The notes under the pieces are model-generated. The model was not told the DNA's origin, made no database searches, and saw only the letters and a program-made list of their open reading frames with translations. This document shows positions 1-11,020 of a stretch of 64,000 nt of DNA, in pieces. This stretch comes from Pardosa pseudoannulata (lineage: Eukaryota > Arthropoda > Arachnida > Araneae > Lycosidae), in the NCBI GenBank assembly GCA_032207245.1, contig CM063498.1, positions 85,204,562-85,268,561 on the forward strand. Direction: 5' to 3'. Numbering within the stretch: position 1 is the stretch's first letter; each line of letters starts with the position of its first letter. The translations under genes were made by a program, and so were the position numbers.

Positions 1-250
1 AAGAAGAAAGATCTGGTTTAAACTAAAAGTGGTTAATTTAGGAATTCGACAAATCTACTTAAACTGTGTCATCAAAAAGTTAATATAAAATTATTTTTCC
101 CGGTTCTATTACTAAACATCATCATAGTTGCTCAACAAAGCAAATCAAATTTAGAAAAAAGTTTAAATTTACCGAATGGTTTTATGCTCGCAGTAATAGA
201 ATTTTAGAATTTTCTCTCAAATTGATGAAATGGAAAGCTATTGTATTATA
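1..250. other. AT-rich intergenic sequence, nothing recognised
   Basis: I see no open frame, inverted repeat or recognisable element before the pogo-type terminal repeat at 251. Confidence 0.5.
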
Positions 251-1013
251 CAGTAGAATCTCGGTATAACTACCCCTGTGGGACCAACATCATATGGTCG
301 TTGTAACGAATTGAAAAAATAAATTAAAAAAATTGAGCAAAGAAATTACGCAACAGTACATAACTAGAGAACACTTCTATTTATTTGTACTTCCATTACT
401 AAGTTTTTGAAAAAAAGTCTTTGATTGACGCCTGTTTCAAATTTATTTGGGAATTTTTCATTATCACTGATTCCATATCCGTTAGGAAATCTTCAGAATT
501 AAATTGTCTTTCAAAATATTGACGCAAGGCATTGATTGCATTGAAGGTTTCTTTTTCATTCACCTTTTCAAAAGCTCGGACGATTTCTTCTCCGTAAGAA
601 TCGCAGATTTCTTCATTTCCGGTAATACAGGCAATAAAATCGTCCTCATTCAAGTTTTCTCCTCAGCACTGCAAAGTTTCGTCTACAGCAACAAAATCAT
701 CAAAAGATAATTGAAGATTTAGTTATCCCGTTTTCGTCATGTTCCCTCTCCTCCTTTAAGCAAACACAAAGAGATGAGTACAGGTTTCTTAAAGTTGCAC
801 CACAGTACAATAATTTTGAAATAGCCCAGTTGCTCTTGAGTTCTGCGGACTAAAATTGGCGTTCGTTCTAACGAAAAATAATATGCTTGGGGTCGTTGTA
901 ATGATTCAAAATTAACATTATTCCTATGGTAAAATAATTGGGACTTTTTAAGATGGTCGTTCTAACGAAGGGGTCGTTGTATCTTGGTGTCTCGTTAAAA
1001 AGAGGTTCTACTG
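251..1013 (-). mobile_element. Pogo/Tigger-type DNA transposon relic with TIRs
   Basis: The left end CAGTAGAATCTCGGTATAAC and the right end (complement CAGTAGAACCTC) are inverted and flanked by TA on both sides, the target duplication of Tc1/mariner-pogo elements. CAGTAGAACCTC is the usual pogo-like terminus. At 763 bp it is far shorter than an autonomous copy (about 2-3 kb). It retains only the end of the transposase frame on the minus strand. Confidence 0.75.
399..653 (-). pseudogene. C-terminal relic of a pogo/Tigger transposase
   Basis: The 84-residue frame has an acidic start, then NAINALRQYFERQ and ends IKDFFSKT. The pattern of an acidic region, an LR.YF helix and a final SI.DFF is typical of the C-terminus of Tigger/jerky-like transposases. 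The DNA-binding and DDE parts are absent, so it cannot be a working transposase. The ATG is probably just an internal Met. It lies inside matching TIRs. Confidence 0.6.
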
Positions 1014-1015
1014 TA

Positions 1016-2060
1016 TTTCGCATTTGATACAAAAGGGTGAAACGCTTCTAATGTCGTTTATCTAAACCATTTAGCAACTAAGAGAATTTTACACCTTTCT
1101 CTCAATGTTAAAGGGAAGTTTCCAATGTTTAGTTTTTCAAGACTGAATCAGAACACATTAAAATACAGAAACTATCCCACAATAATATTTTAAGTAAACC
1201 ACTTAGAATAAAAAATGTAAGGATTTTGATTTCCCATATAAGCAAGTAATCAAAGCTAAGCACAAAAACGTGGATACCAAGCAAGTCGACTGTTTATCCC
1301 AATTAGGTCTTTTTACAGTTAAATAAGTCACCAGTCTACTAAAATAGAGATAGGAAAGTCTAACAGCATAGTATCAATAGTAAAAAAATTTATTTCTTAT
1401 TTAGAAATAGTTTAAGATTAAACATAATATTTCGAAAATTAAAATTTTGAGTATAGCTCTTAATTCTGAAAAGAAAAAATGGAAAGTTATTAATATGTTT
1501 CACTCTGAAAGATCTTCATTTTGAGAAAAAAAAGTTTTGACGAAAAACTCCTCCATTCATTTTTACAGTAGGGTGAAGTGGTGTAAGTATAATAGTGGTA
1601 CATGTGTAATCAGACCGTGTCTATCCGTTTTTTAAATACTTGTTTTTAATTTTGATTTATCTAAAATTTGAGAATAAAACCTCTTTTACACTTTGTATTT
1701 TCTAACCCTTTTTAACACTTTGAATGTCACTGCAATTTTTAGAATTCTAGCCTAAAATGATTTAATCACATTATATTATTAAAAATATAGTTATCACCAA
1801 AAAGAATAAAACATGCGTTTTTTAAAAGGTCTTACGAATTATCTCGTAGTTGGCTTCTGTAACAGAAATCACTTCGTGGAAGACAACTACCAGTTAATGA
1901 GGAATTTTCCCGTTTTCTAATTTTAATTTTAAACGAGAGAAGACAAAAAAGTAAGCAGAACAGTAACTAATTTTCTTTTATTTGGGGGTCTAATTAGTGA
2001 TTTCTGATGGGTTTTATAGCGGACTCTTTAACGTCTCTCAAAAACGATACTTTTCCTCCG
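1016..2060. other. AT-rich interval with a possible piggyBac-type end
   Basis: There is no gene. TTAACACTTTGAATGTCAC at 1711-1729 resembles the TTAA-anchored ends seen at 6126 and 4725. TTACGAATTATCTCGTAGTT near 1834-1854 resembles the subterminal sequence near 4691-4712. Either is a weak sign of old transposon ends. Confidence 0.3.
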
Positions 2061-2069
2061 CCGAGTTTG

Positions 2070-2091
2070 TGACGTCATCGTTGTGACGTCA
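2070..2091. promoter_or_regulatory. Two CRE-like TGACGTCA palindromes
   Basis: TGACGTCA occurs at 2070-2077 and 2084-2091, 14 bp apart, about 90 bp before the THAP-like frame. This is the consensus site of CREB/ATF-type factors in animals. They may be the remnant promoter of the element carrying the THAP domain. A third perfect copy is at 3512-3519. Confidence 0.4.
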
Positions 2092-2179
2092 TCGAGCGCC
2101 TATGCTGTTTACATGTTAAAAGACGACTTTTAAATTTGTTTCTGTGTAAAGTATCGTATATAATAGAAATTTTTTTATT

Positions 2180-2397
2180 ATGTCTGGCATTAAAAAATCA
2201 TATTATAAATATTGTATTGTGCCACTCTGTAAAAATACAGCAACTAATTGCAATGAGAAGATATTTTTCAGCGTTTCCAAAGATCCACATACACGTAAAA
2301 TCTGGCCAAATGCGATGAAAAGGGATGAGAAATTAAACCCCAAATTATCATAAAAATCATCTCTATGGGTTTGTGAAGACAATTTTTCGGTAAATAA
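2180..2397 (+). pseudogene. Broken THAP domain, probably transposon-derived
   Basis: From ATG at 2180 the frame reads MSGIKKSYYKYCIVPLCKNT, then KIFFSVSKDPHTRKIWPNAM, in which C-x4-C and the invariant Trp match a THAP zinc-finger domain. A TAA at 2351 interrupts the frame, which then continues KSSLWVCEDNFSVN. In intact THAP domains this is C-E-D-H-F, so the zinc-binding His is Asn here. A possible donor (GTAAAT) follows at 2390. THAP domains occur in P-element-like transposases and in host factors; the stop and lost ligand argue for a dead copy. Confidence 0.65.
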
Positions 2398-2944
2398 ATG
2401 CTTGCTTTTGTTTAAATATTACTAGTTTAGAAAAATTAAAGTATATAAAAATACATATATACCTTTAAAAAGACTGTTGATTAACTAGTGCTATTTAACT
2501 TTTAAAACTGCTCATTTTCGAGTATTATCAGAGTTCAACTACAATAAATGTTTGATAAAGCATATAAATGTCGTAAAACATATAAAAGTCTAAAGCATAT
2601 AATTGTCTAATAAATAACTCGGGGGGAGGGGAAGGTTATGTATTTTCAAGGTATTATAAATATTTTCTTCAGTGATGCATACTTTCTTAAGTGTATCAAT
2701 TCACAGTGATATTTTTCGATTAAATTGGTGACTAATTTGAAAAAAGTATATAATATTTTTAAAATACTTATAATGATATTACTTTAAAAATTAAATTTAA
2801 TTTCAGAAACTTTATACATTTTTAAATTTATCATTAATATTAAAGCCAATAAAATTGTATAGCTATTTAAAAAAGCATAAATAATTAAGTAAAGCCTTTT
2901 AAAGATTTTAAATTTCTTTTCATTAAATTTAAAATACTTAAGAA

Positions 2945-3003
2945 TTGGTTTGGTTTTGGAGCGCTACGGTCTATTTTTTGCAATACAGGTCCCGGTCTCA
3001 CAG
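2945..3003 (-). repeat. Truncated, folded-back SINE tail
   Basis: The segment TGGAGCGCTACGGTCTA is the non-tRNA end of the common SINE, as at 7584. After GCAATACA the text runs GGTCCCGGTCTCA, the reverse complement of the SINE's own TGAGACCGGGACC, so the copy is internally inverted. The tRNA-like head is missing. Confidence 0.6.
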
Positions 3004-3660
3004 TAAATACCTCCTCTAATTTTTATTTTAATATATTACATCTGTCTCTATTTATAAAAAGCGATGCTACTACACATCTGTGTGTATATGATTATGTATA
3101 TTTATTTGACTTGTCTATGTCTGCAAACAGAAGAGCTGTGATTAGCATGAATAAAATATTAATACATGTTAAGTAAAATTGGATAAATATATAAATGATT
3201 TTACATACCTTTGGGTCTTAATTCCCCGTATTTCTGTCCCCATAAAATCCTGGTTTTTTTTCCCCAAGAAAGAAAACATTGACATGCTGTCAATTTTCAG
3301 GAGGTTGTCTGACTGTCCTTTGGTAAATCCAGGTAGAAGAGACATTTATGGCAAATTTAGATAAATAAGCTATCTAGATCGATAAAATAAACCTTCAGGT
3401 TTAAATAAAAATAAATTTTGATAGCTAGAAAATTTCAGGAACATGCCAAAACAAAATCGGAAAATAGTGCGCGTTTACAAGCAACAAGAAAATATTGGAC
3501 AACGTGAACTATGACGTCACAACCAATCACGGAGCGTTTTGATGTCATTTGATTTTCGCTTAACTTTAAAATTAATTTTTAAATGATGGACCCAGTTTTT
3601 TACATTTTTGAGAACATTTTTGGAATCTACGAGTCTGGAATTATCAGAAAAATATTAAGT
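3004..3660. other. AT-rich interval, no gene recognised
   Basis: A 61-codon open frame at 3179-3364 has no recognisable motif and I do not call it. A single TGACGTCA lies at 3512-3519. Confidence 0.4.
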
Positions 3661-3668
3661 TGTTCGAA

Positions 3669-3717
3669 TCCCCCACATGTGCAAATTCCTCAATGAGGAA
3701 TTTGCACATGTGGGGGA
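3669..3717. repeat. Perfect 24-bp-arm palindrome
   Basis: The left arm 3669-3692 and right arm 3694-3717 are exact reverse complements around a single A at 3693. The outer sequence is TCCCCCACATGTGCAAATTC. As DNA it could extrude a cruciform; as RNA it would form a near loopless hairpin. Its GC-rich ends differ from the AT-rich surroundings. Confidence 0.9.
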
Positions 3718-3929
3718 CACACACAGACAAGCTTTGACCTGTAGCTTCTTTAAAGCTGAATCATAGATAGGCGTCCATATTCGTCAGCAGTATCTCAGAA
3801 ACTGTAATCGAGTGCATCACATTTACGTTTTTCTTTAGTGTTTGTTTTATAATTACTATTATAATTAAATTATCAAGAACCCAATATGGGCAAGAAAAAA
3901 TCAATGACTCATAATGAAATTGACGTACA

Positions 3930-4430
3930 TTTACGAAGTACTAACGAATAGCACCTGTGAATTTACTGAATCGTGTAGGTGAGGGGCTGGGGAAATGCTT
4001 TTCACCGTAATAAAAAATTGCAATAATTTTATTTGAAATTCGGTACTAACGAAATTTTTCGTGGTACTTACCAGTACTAACGAAGTACTAACGAATGACA
4101 TCTTTGAATAGGGACATATAAGCAAAACTATGCTGTTGTAGGGCTTACCTTTCTAGAGCCCCGAAAAGAAAAATGGCTATAATTTTTTTTCAAATTTTGT
4201 ATAACGAAAATTTTTCCGGTATTAACCGGTACTAACGAAGAACTATGGAATGACATCTTTGAAACAGGAGAATTCCATAGGTGCGGGACTCGCATTTCCC
4301 CAGCCCCGCAATAATTTTATTTTAAATTCGGTACTAACGAAAATTTTTGAGGTACTAACCGGTACTAACGAAGTACTAACGAATGGCACCTGTGAATTTA
4401 CTGAATCGTGTAGGTGCGGGGCTGGTGACT
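3930..4430. repeat. Cluster of GTACTAACGAA repeats in two diverged units
   Basis: The motif (G)GTACTAACGAA recurs at about 3937, 4042, 4073, 4085, 4228, 4330, 4360 and 4372. Larger blocks repeat: 4041-4105 resembles 4327-4389. GAGGGGCTGGGGAAATGC near 3979 has an inverted partner GCATTTCCCCAGCCCC near 4290. Open frames on both strands here follow from the repeat and are not coding evidence. Confidence 0.7.
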
Positions 4431-4725
4431 CAAATCTAAGTGATTCAGAATTTGACAGGATTTTTGATGAGGATGTAACCACAGTAGCGACTATAAAACT
4501 TCTGAGATAATTATATTTTTTGTTCGTTTTTTAATAAATTTTCTGTTATGCCAGCATTGATTTTTTGTTCTTTCCTCAGAAGTCATCTATCGATATTAGC
4601 ACTGATATACTACGAGTTTATTATTAGCTGCACAAAAATGGCAAGTACGAGATAACTCGTTGTTGTCGTCCTACAAAAGAACGCAATCTACGAGTTATCT
4701 CGTAGTTAGCAGTTAAAGTGTTAAG
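4431..4725 (+). mobile_element. Possible piggyBac-type fragment with TTAA-ending terminus
   Basis: The plus frame reads SDSEFDRIFDEDVTT near 4440-4480, like the acidic N-terminus of piggyBac-type transposases, and then stops. The segment at about 4640-4710 holds ACGAGATAACTCGT and ACGAGTTATCTCGT palindromes and ends AGCAGTTAAAGTG followed by TTAA (4722-4725), close to the right end of the element at 6130-6553. No convincing left end was found; 1711 is a candidate. Confidence 0.4.
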
Positions 4726-4914
4726 GTATCTATGCCAGAAGTGGGAATCGATTATACTCGATTTAGGCTTATTTTCTAAAATTTCATTTTCTGAACACAT
4801 TTTAATATTTTTTTTAAAATTTTAAAATATTAAATACATTTGGAGGTCGGTATACAGAATCAAACAGATGTTTTACTTCTATTTGATATAAAAACTTGGT
4901 TTATAATATACATA

Positions 4915-5234
4915 CACTCATGTCCATAAATTAAGGATAATGAAGTTCAGGCAATGAAAGAGACAAAAGCAAAACAAATTTGACTTATTTGTAAAGTCTA
5001 TTTATTAAACAAAAGGTAAAGAGCAAAAAAGATGCTATATGTTTGACATAATTAATAAAAATTGCGATTTTTACTCCCTGGAGCAAATTTAAAAAAAGAA
5101 CCTATTTACAGAAAACAGTATAACATGGTTAGTATGATGGTTAATACGGAGTATGTCTCTACGGAGTATGTCTGTTATTTTAGAGCTCAATTTCTGTGTG
5201 ATTCTGAATTATCCTTAATTTATGAACATAAGTG
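4915..5234. mobile_element. Tc1-like MITE, 320 bp
   Basis: The left end CACTCATGTCCATAAATTAA and the right end (complement CACTTATGTTCATAAATTAA) are inverted and continue GGATAAT on both sides, with TA outside each end. There is no transposase. A 14-bp direct repeat ACGGAGTATGTCT occurs inside. Element type is inferred from the TIR and TA duplication. Confidence 0.8.
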
Positions 5235-6125
5235 TATTTCAATTAATATACAATAATTCAATTAATATACATATTTCAAAAATTCTATTGCGGGTAAGTT
5301 AATTTCTTTTTTATTCACTCGGTGTTTATATTTTATTTTATTTAAAAGTACTATTTAAAATGATAAATTTAAATAATTTATTTTTGATTTAGAGCTTTTA
5401 AAACTTAATTAAAAAGATAACAAAATTTTTATTTTATGATGAATCGGAAAAAAGGTTTTAAGTCTTGAAAAGTGCTACACCTCTTTAAATAATTTGGGAT
5501 GTTTACTGATTTTTTAGAATATATATTAGATATTTTATTAGAGTACTTTAGATTGTTTTAATTTTGGCAGTATAGGAGTATGGTTCTGATTTTAGAATCT
5601 GAAACTAACGTAGTGATGACATAAAAGTTCATAAAAATGAAAGTCAGATGAAGGTATTTAAAATGAGGGTCAATTTTGAAAAGAAAAGTCTGCAATTATA
5701 ATATTGTACATTGGTCATTAATAATAATTTAAGAAAATTTCTTTACCATAATTAACTCTAAAATTTAGAAATTTATGAATGGAACTGGGGCATTACTTCC
5801 GCTTTAACAAGAAGAAATAAAGAAGTTCTTCCGAAGAGACGAAACCTATTGTGCTTTATTCGAAGAAATGGAGACTGGAATTAAAAATCTAGTTTTTATC
5901 TACTAAAATACCTCGAGAAATATGAAGTGTGGAGTGTATGAAAATTTTGGTTGATATGACAACTATGATGTATAACATTTCTTAAGATCAGGTATGAGCA
6001 AGCCTTTTTTCAGAACTGGCGAAATAAAAATATAAATAAATAAATAAATACATAAAATTAGTGAATCAATATAGTTTATTCTAAAATTTTAGCATATGTA
6101 AAAAATATTCTTGGTTCATTTATCT
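5235..6125. other. AT-rich intergenic interval, nothing recognised
   Basis: There is no open frame, terminal repeat or SINE sequence that I can support in this stretch. Confidence 0.4.
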
Positions 6126-6129
6126 TTAA

Positions 6130-6553
6130 CACTTTGACTGCCAAGCCAAAATTGCAAATGTTCACAACGGGGCCAAACTTTTTTTTGTGTAATTTGTATT
6201 TTTTTCAACATAAAACTATATATAAAAACAATATTTCAAAACAAACAATATTTTAAAACAAACTCTCTCTATTTATATATATTCCCTTTTTTGTTGCATG
6301 TTCCAAATATTTAATTTTTCATAAAACTTAGCTCATAAAATCGTCACATATACCAATTTGCGCAAACCACGTATACCTAACACATCGTAGGGAGCCCAAC
6401 AATCAAACTCCAATACGATTTTCATGTAACTGATAACATCTTTGATAGCCATGGCCTGAAGTGTTAAAACACCATGGCTATCATATCGGATAGCCAGTGT
6501 CTCAACGGAAATATCACTGGATATCACATATGATAGCCATGGCAGTCAAAGTG
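6130..6553. mobile_element. TTAA-flanked MITE (piggyBac-type), 424 bp
   Basis: The ends CACTTTGACTGCC and GGCAGTCAAAGTG are perfect inverted repeats, each next to TTAA (6126-6129 and 6554-6557), the piggyBac target duplication. Near the right end CCATGGCTATCATAT and its complement ATATGATAGCCATGG form subterminal inverted repeats. An apparent 64-residue minus frame (6333-6527) shows no transposase motif. Confidence 0.8.
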
Positions 6554-6557
6554 TTAA

Positions 6558-6731
6558 GAGGCCGAACGATGGCCGAATGTGTAGGACGTTGTTTTTCAGT
6601 ACCGGCGTTCCCTTGCTCGAATCTCGCTAATGGTATGTAGGCTGGTATGATAATCGACTTTAAGTAGTAGGTCTCGATGTCATTATACTTCATGTAACAA
6701 AACAGTACATTGCAGCACTCTAAACCAAACC
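6558..6731 (+). repeat. tRNA-derived SINE, diverged copy
   Basis: The copy starts GGCCGAACGATGGCCG, the tRNA-like head of the local SINE, and ends GCAGCACTCTAAACCAAACC, the tail. The B-box region (GCTCGAATCTCGC) is mutated. It abuts the TTAA of the preceding MITE. Confidence 0.65.
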
Positions 6732-6850
6732 ATTTTTAAGAGCACGGATCTTTACATATTTTGGGGTTGAAATATTTTACGAATATTCGCAATAACCCAA
6801 AGAAGCACCAAACACAATTTTTTAAATAATTCTATTATTATAACACTTTA

Positions 6851-7906
6851 TCGCTTATATAATAATAGCCTAAGTTATCTGTCCGTCTGTCCTCTAGTTT
6901 ATGAAACTGTTGTACCTGGAATGGATAGAGGCATCCATATTCTATTCTTGATGAGTTTGGGTTAGCAAAGTTTGAAATCCGCCCCTTACTCCTTTTTCTA
7001 TCTTTTAATGCTATTATTTCAAGTCATATATTCTCCTGTTAACAACAGGAGATTAAATTTATCAATTTTTCACATAATAAATATGTAAAAATAACTTTTT
7101 TTAGCAGTATGACGTCATTCTTCTCATTCAATCCTTTCTTATTTTAAATTATTTAAATATCGTCTGCATTATTTTCATACGTTTCATCACTGAATTTAGA
7201 TATTACGGAAATAATTTTCTTTTATATTTGGGTTAAATAATATATTAGGTACATATGTGATAATTTTAAACTTAATCATCGATTATTTTTTGTTGCAATG
7301 AAAATTTTATCACCTGTATTAACAACAAATTCTATCTACCTCCAGGGTATAGTGGAAATGATAGTTTCATTCCTTTACTTCCATTAACTACCACGGCAAA
7401 AAAATTGGTAAGAACTTAACGATAATTTCGACGTAGCTAAGAAAACTTTGAATTATCTTTCTAATTGAATTCAACGTGATTCTAAACAGCATTCACATTA
7501 TCGAGAGACTTATGAAGAGTATGAAGATAAACAAATTATTGTTTCCTAGCATTTTTTCCTAGAGGAGTAGGGTTTTTTTTTTGGTTTGGAGTGCTACGGT
7601 CTACTTTTTGCAACACGAGGCTAATGAGACCGGAACCTACAGCTTAAAGCCGATTCCAAACGGCTACGAACATCCATGCCACTGTGGGATTCGAACCCAC
7701 GAACTCCGGTTCCGAAGGCCAGCACCCTAACCAAACGGCCATCGTTCGACCTAGAGGAGTAGGAAGATAAACAAATTATTGAGCCTGTACCAAATAATTC
7801 TCAGCGAAAAAGCAAACCATTTTTTTTACCTGCCTCATAGGGTACTTTACAATTCTGGAAAATTAAAAATTTTACCGATCCTGTGATACGGCGGGCTATA
7901 TGCTAG
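6851..7906 (+). mobile_element. Non-autonomous Helitron, plus strand, with SINE inside
   Basis: It starts TCGCTTATATAATAATAGCC after an A. It ends GCGGGCTATATGCTAG before a T, with a GC-rich imperfect hairpin about 11 nt inside the CTAG end. TC start, hairpin, CTAG end and insertion between A and T are Helitron hallmarks. No Rep/helicase coding is present. Related copies at 31984 and 32355-34109 share the ends and interior, including the AATAATCGATGATT region. A SINE interrupts it at 7572-7749. Confidence 0.75.
7572..7749 (-). repeat. tRNA-derived SINE with target-site duplication
   Basis: Read on the minus strand, it has an A box (TGGCCGTTTGGTTAGG) and a perfect B box (GGTTCGAATCC), then a tRNA-unrelated body ending CCAAACC and an A-run. 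CCTAGAGGAGTAGG flanks it on both sides (7558-7571, 7750-7763), showing retroposition. This is the best reference copy in the window. Confidence 0.9.
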
Positions 7907-8530
7907 TTTTATGATATATATTTGCAATGACTCTATCTGTCTATCATCTTTCAATACTGTTGGTTCATGAAATTGTGACTTGCCCGCCTACTTAACTGGA
8001 ACCGCTACGATGGGTTCTTTCTATGCTGTTTGGATGCATAAAACACTTAGACTGTTTCCGAAGTTTATTGGATAACACAAGTATTTATTTACAAAACACT
8101 GATATTAAAATGGAAAAAAAAGAGGAAAAACATTTGAAGAATCCCGGAGTTGGATCATCAGCAATCAAAATTCCTAGATGAGAGGTCTCAAAATGTATCT
8201 AACCAAATTCAATGTTAGGTTGCATTTTCTTTGCTTTGAAAAAGAAGATCCACTTCCGAGAAAAAGATGTTACACAGTTAAAGCCCCCGAGATCTCTCAC
8301 CTGTCATCTCCTCTCTGCTCTGTCGCTTTTACAGGGCTCCACACACCGTAATCTGATCCACCAAAGAAATCGTCAACTTCAGTAAAACCGCTTCTCATCC
8401 CCTTGTCTAGGAGTTTAGCCGGAAACTCCTGCACCAGTATCTGTTTCCGAACCGTCGTCGGAAAATGTCGGAGATTTTATGAGCCCAGTAGCTGCGCAGC
8501 TCACATTCCTGAGGAACACAAGGTGGAGGG
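7907..8530. other. Interval with no recognised gene
   Basis: The stretch from about 8040 is richer in GC than its surroundings and may belong to a retroelement, but I saw no coding or terminal repeat to support that. Confidence 0.3.
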
Positions 8531-8648
8531 GCCGAACGATGGTCGCTGCAGGCATGGATATTTGTAGCCGTTCGGAATCGGCTTTAAACTGTAGGTCGCG
8601 GCCTCATTAGCCCTCGTACGCAAAACAGTTGACCGTAGAACCAAACCA
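8531..8648 (+). repeat. Internally deleted SINE with target duplication
   Basis: The head GGCCGAACGATGGTCG is joined directly to CAGGCATGGATATTTGTAGC, so the B-box segment is lost. CACAAGGTGGAGGG flanks both ends (8517-8530, 8649-8662). The deletion may predate insertion, since the duplication is intact. Confidence 0.75.
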
Positions 8649-8662
8649 CAAGGTGGAGGGAG

Positions 8663-10715
8663 TCAAAGGGTAGATTTCCCCGATATCAGAAAATGCAGGA
8701 GGGAAGCACATTTGTAAACACTAGTCATGGGCCCCAAACCCTTACAAATATGATATAATATCAATAGATAATATATATGATATAAATAATATCAGAACTT
8801 GTGAAAAGATTTTAGTAACTGGTGGAGCTTAAAACGAAAATTAATTAAATGCCTACTCTAATTTCTCTGTATGAAAATCTTCTTGTTAACGGAAAAATAA
8901 ATCCACACATAGCTTAATGTTTTCCAATCTGAAGGGGAGCCATCACTATTTATATAATTAAATCAGAGTGAAAAGTAATTTGCAGTACACTTAAAAAAAT
9001 ACTACTACTAATAATAATAATAATTCCTTATTTAACTTTGCTTTTGTAACCTAATGTGTTTGGTATTAACTTAACGTGTAGTATTATCATCTCTCTTTGT
9101 TTTATGTGTTTGTCTCCTTCACCGAACTCGTGAACCTTATCTTTATATTTTTTAAACTTAATTTTAACTTCTATAAATTAAATAATTACTAGTATCTTGG
9201 TCCTCATTATCGTGTCGTAATATCTCCGTTACTTCTAACTACCATGCAATTTCAGTACTTCTGACTTAGAGGGCTTGGCCCAGGGAAGTCAGACAAGAGA
9301 GCTCCAGTGCGATGTCCAGTGCGATGTCTCAAATTGTAGAATCTACACCAAATTTTTATTTTCAATGTTGTTCTGATGTCCCTGGCCAAAAAATATTTTT
9401 GTGTTTTTTCTATCCCTAAACTCTCTACTCTTTAATTACTGTGTTATGAACTCACGAATCCACCATCCTATCCCATCTTTCATCTTTTATTTGTTTATGC
9501 TCTGCTCGTTGTCAGTTTCTCTGCTTACTGTAAGAAATCTCAAGATTTGAGGGTTCAGGCAATCCAGTTGCCCTACCTTCTTGACGGTCTTGAATTATAG
9601 AATAGAGAGCTCCTGTGAGATGTCCTTGAATTGTATCATTGAATCATTCTCATTATTCGAATGTATTGTTTCATGTAAATATATGCTTGCGGCAGGCAAG
9701 TTCACAATGCCTACATAGTTCGTCCAAGAAGATGAAACAAACCCTTCTGATTGAATGAAGCAACTCTAACATCGGGTTACTATCTTGGAATTAAATCACT
9801 TTTTTTTTAAAATTTAGTTTTAGTCAGTACTTTTTTACATTTTGGATATGCATACTTTGTATTTCATGTTAATTACATAAGGTTTTTATAAAGATAAACA
9901 TATACGAATTTTGAAGGGTTCATTACGAAAATTTATGTATGTAGAATTTATAGATTTTTAAAGTGTAATTTTGGTAGGGTTTATAGAAACTTCACATTAA
10001 AACCTTGTCAACTGGCATGTCAAAATATCAGCTGAAATAAAAAGTGATATTGGCGTCGCCATCTGTTGATGACTTTGAGTGATATATGTGAAATCGAAAT
10101 TTATAATAAAACCAAAAATTAACAGTAGTAATGTAAGTGTTAGGTGTAGATATTAGAAATACATGCCATAAAAAAAATAGAAACCATGAGCAAAAAATTG
10201 AATTATTCCATTACTTTCAGTCATCTTACAGTCATAATCTTCAAGATTAAGCGCCATAATAAAACTAAAAATTAAAAAGGATTTTAGAGAATAATAACAA
10301 GAAAAACAAATGTAGACAATTCTACGTTTTTGGTAACCTAACCTAACAGTAAGGATATCACGCTTAATCAGAAACATTTATTTGATAGCCTAGGACTAAC
10401 AATGTAGGTTTTACGAACTTGCCTGAGGCAGGCCAGATAGAGCCATCAGGTGGATTGGAGGTGGCCCGTGGACCGTAGTCTGCCTATGCCTGGTCTAGGT
10501 AAACCCCGCACTCTCATACAATACATTACAGAACTTTTTGTTCTAATTTATTTAAACTGTAAACTGCCTGCTTAGATAAGCTGTACATTAGATTATATTA
10601 AAATTAGATTCAATAGTTACAAATCTTGCCATGAAGTTAGGGATTTAAACGATATCCATTTCTTTATGATCTTTGCTCTTCTAGGTTTTTTTTAAAAATT
10701 TATTTATCTTCAAAA
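8663..10715. other. Intergenic interval, mostly unclassified
   Basis: Short ACT/AAT trinucleotide runs lie at about 9000-9030. GAGAGCTCCAGTGCGATGTC near 9297 has a diverged echo near 9606. No convincing gene or transposon end was seen. Open frames near 10153-10377 have no motif. Confidence 0.3.
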
Positions 10716-10885
10716 TATAGCCGAACTATGGCTAAATGATTTATGTTCTGTTCTCCGGTATTAGACTTGTGCGCTCGAATTCCATTACATAGATTATCAT
10801 AACCGTTCGAAATCGACTTAAAGTAGTAGTGCAGGTTTTTTTAGCAGTCATGTAGCAAAATAATAGACTGTAGTGCTCTCAAACA
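10716..10885 (+). repeat. Old, diverged SINE copy
   Basis: The order of pieces CGAACTATGG, GCTCGAATTCC, CCGTTCGAAATCGACTTAAA and GACTGTAGTGCTC matches the plus-oriented SINE with many substitutions. Confidence 0.55.
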
Positions 10886-11020
10886 ACTGATTTCAAAATA
10901 TTATATAAGTAGATCCACAATTTTTCAAAAATTAAGAATTTTTCTCGAGTTACAATGTGAGCTACCTTTTTATAGAAAAATCTCAAATTCATACATGAAT
11001 CCACAAAAGGAAAAAATATA

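Noticed and set aside
4243..4510. Frames of 79 and 86 codons on opposite strands
   Set aside because: They are open because of the GTACTAACGAA repeats. Only the last part of the plus frame has a possible piggyBac N-terminal look, recorded separately.
7677..7749. tRNA genes at the SINE heads (also 37240, 59040, 63510)
   Set aside because: A and B boxes are present, but each is fused to the same tRNA-unrelated body and several are flanked by target duplications, so they are SINEs.
10331..10348. Telomere-like CCTAACCTAAC
   Set aside because: It is only two units of the arthropod (TTAGG)n complement, expected by chance and by AT-rich drift.
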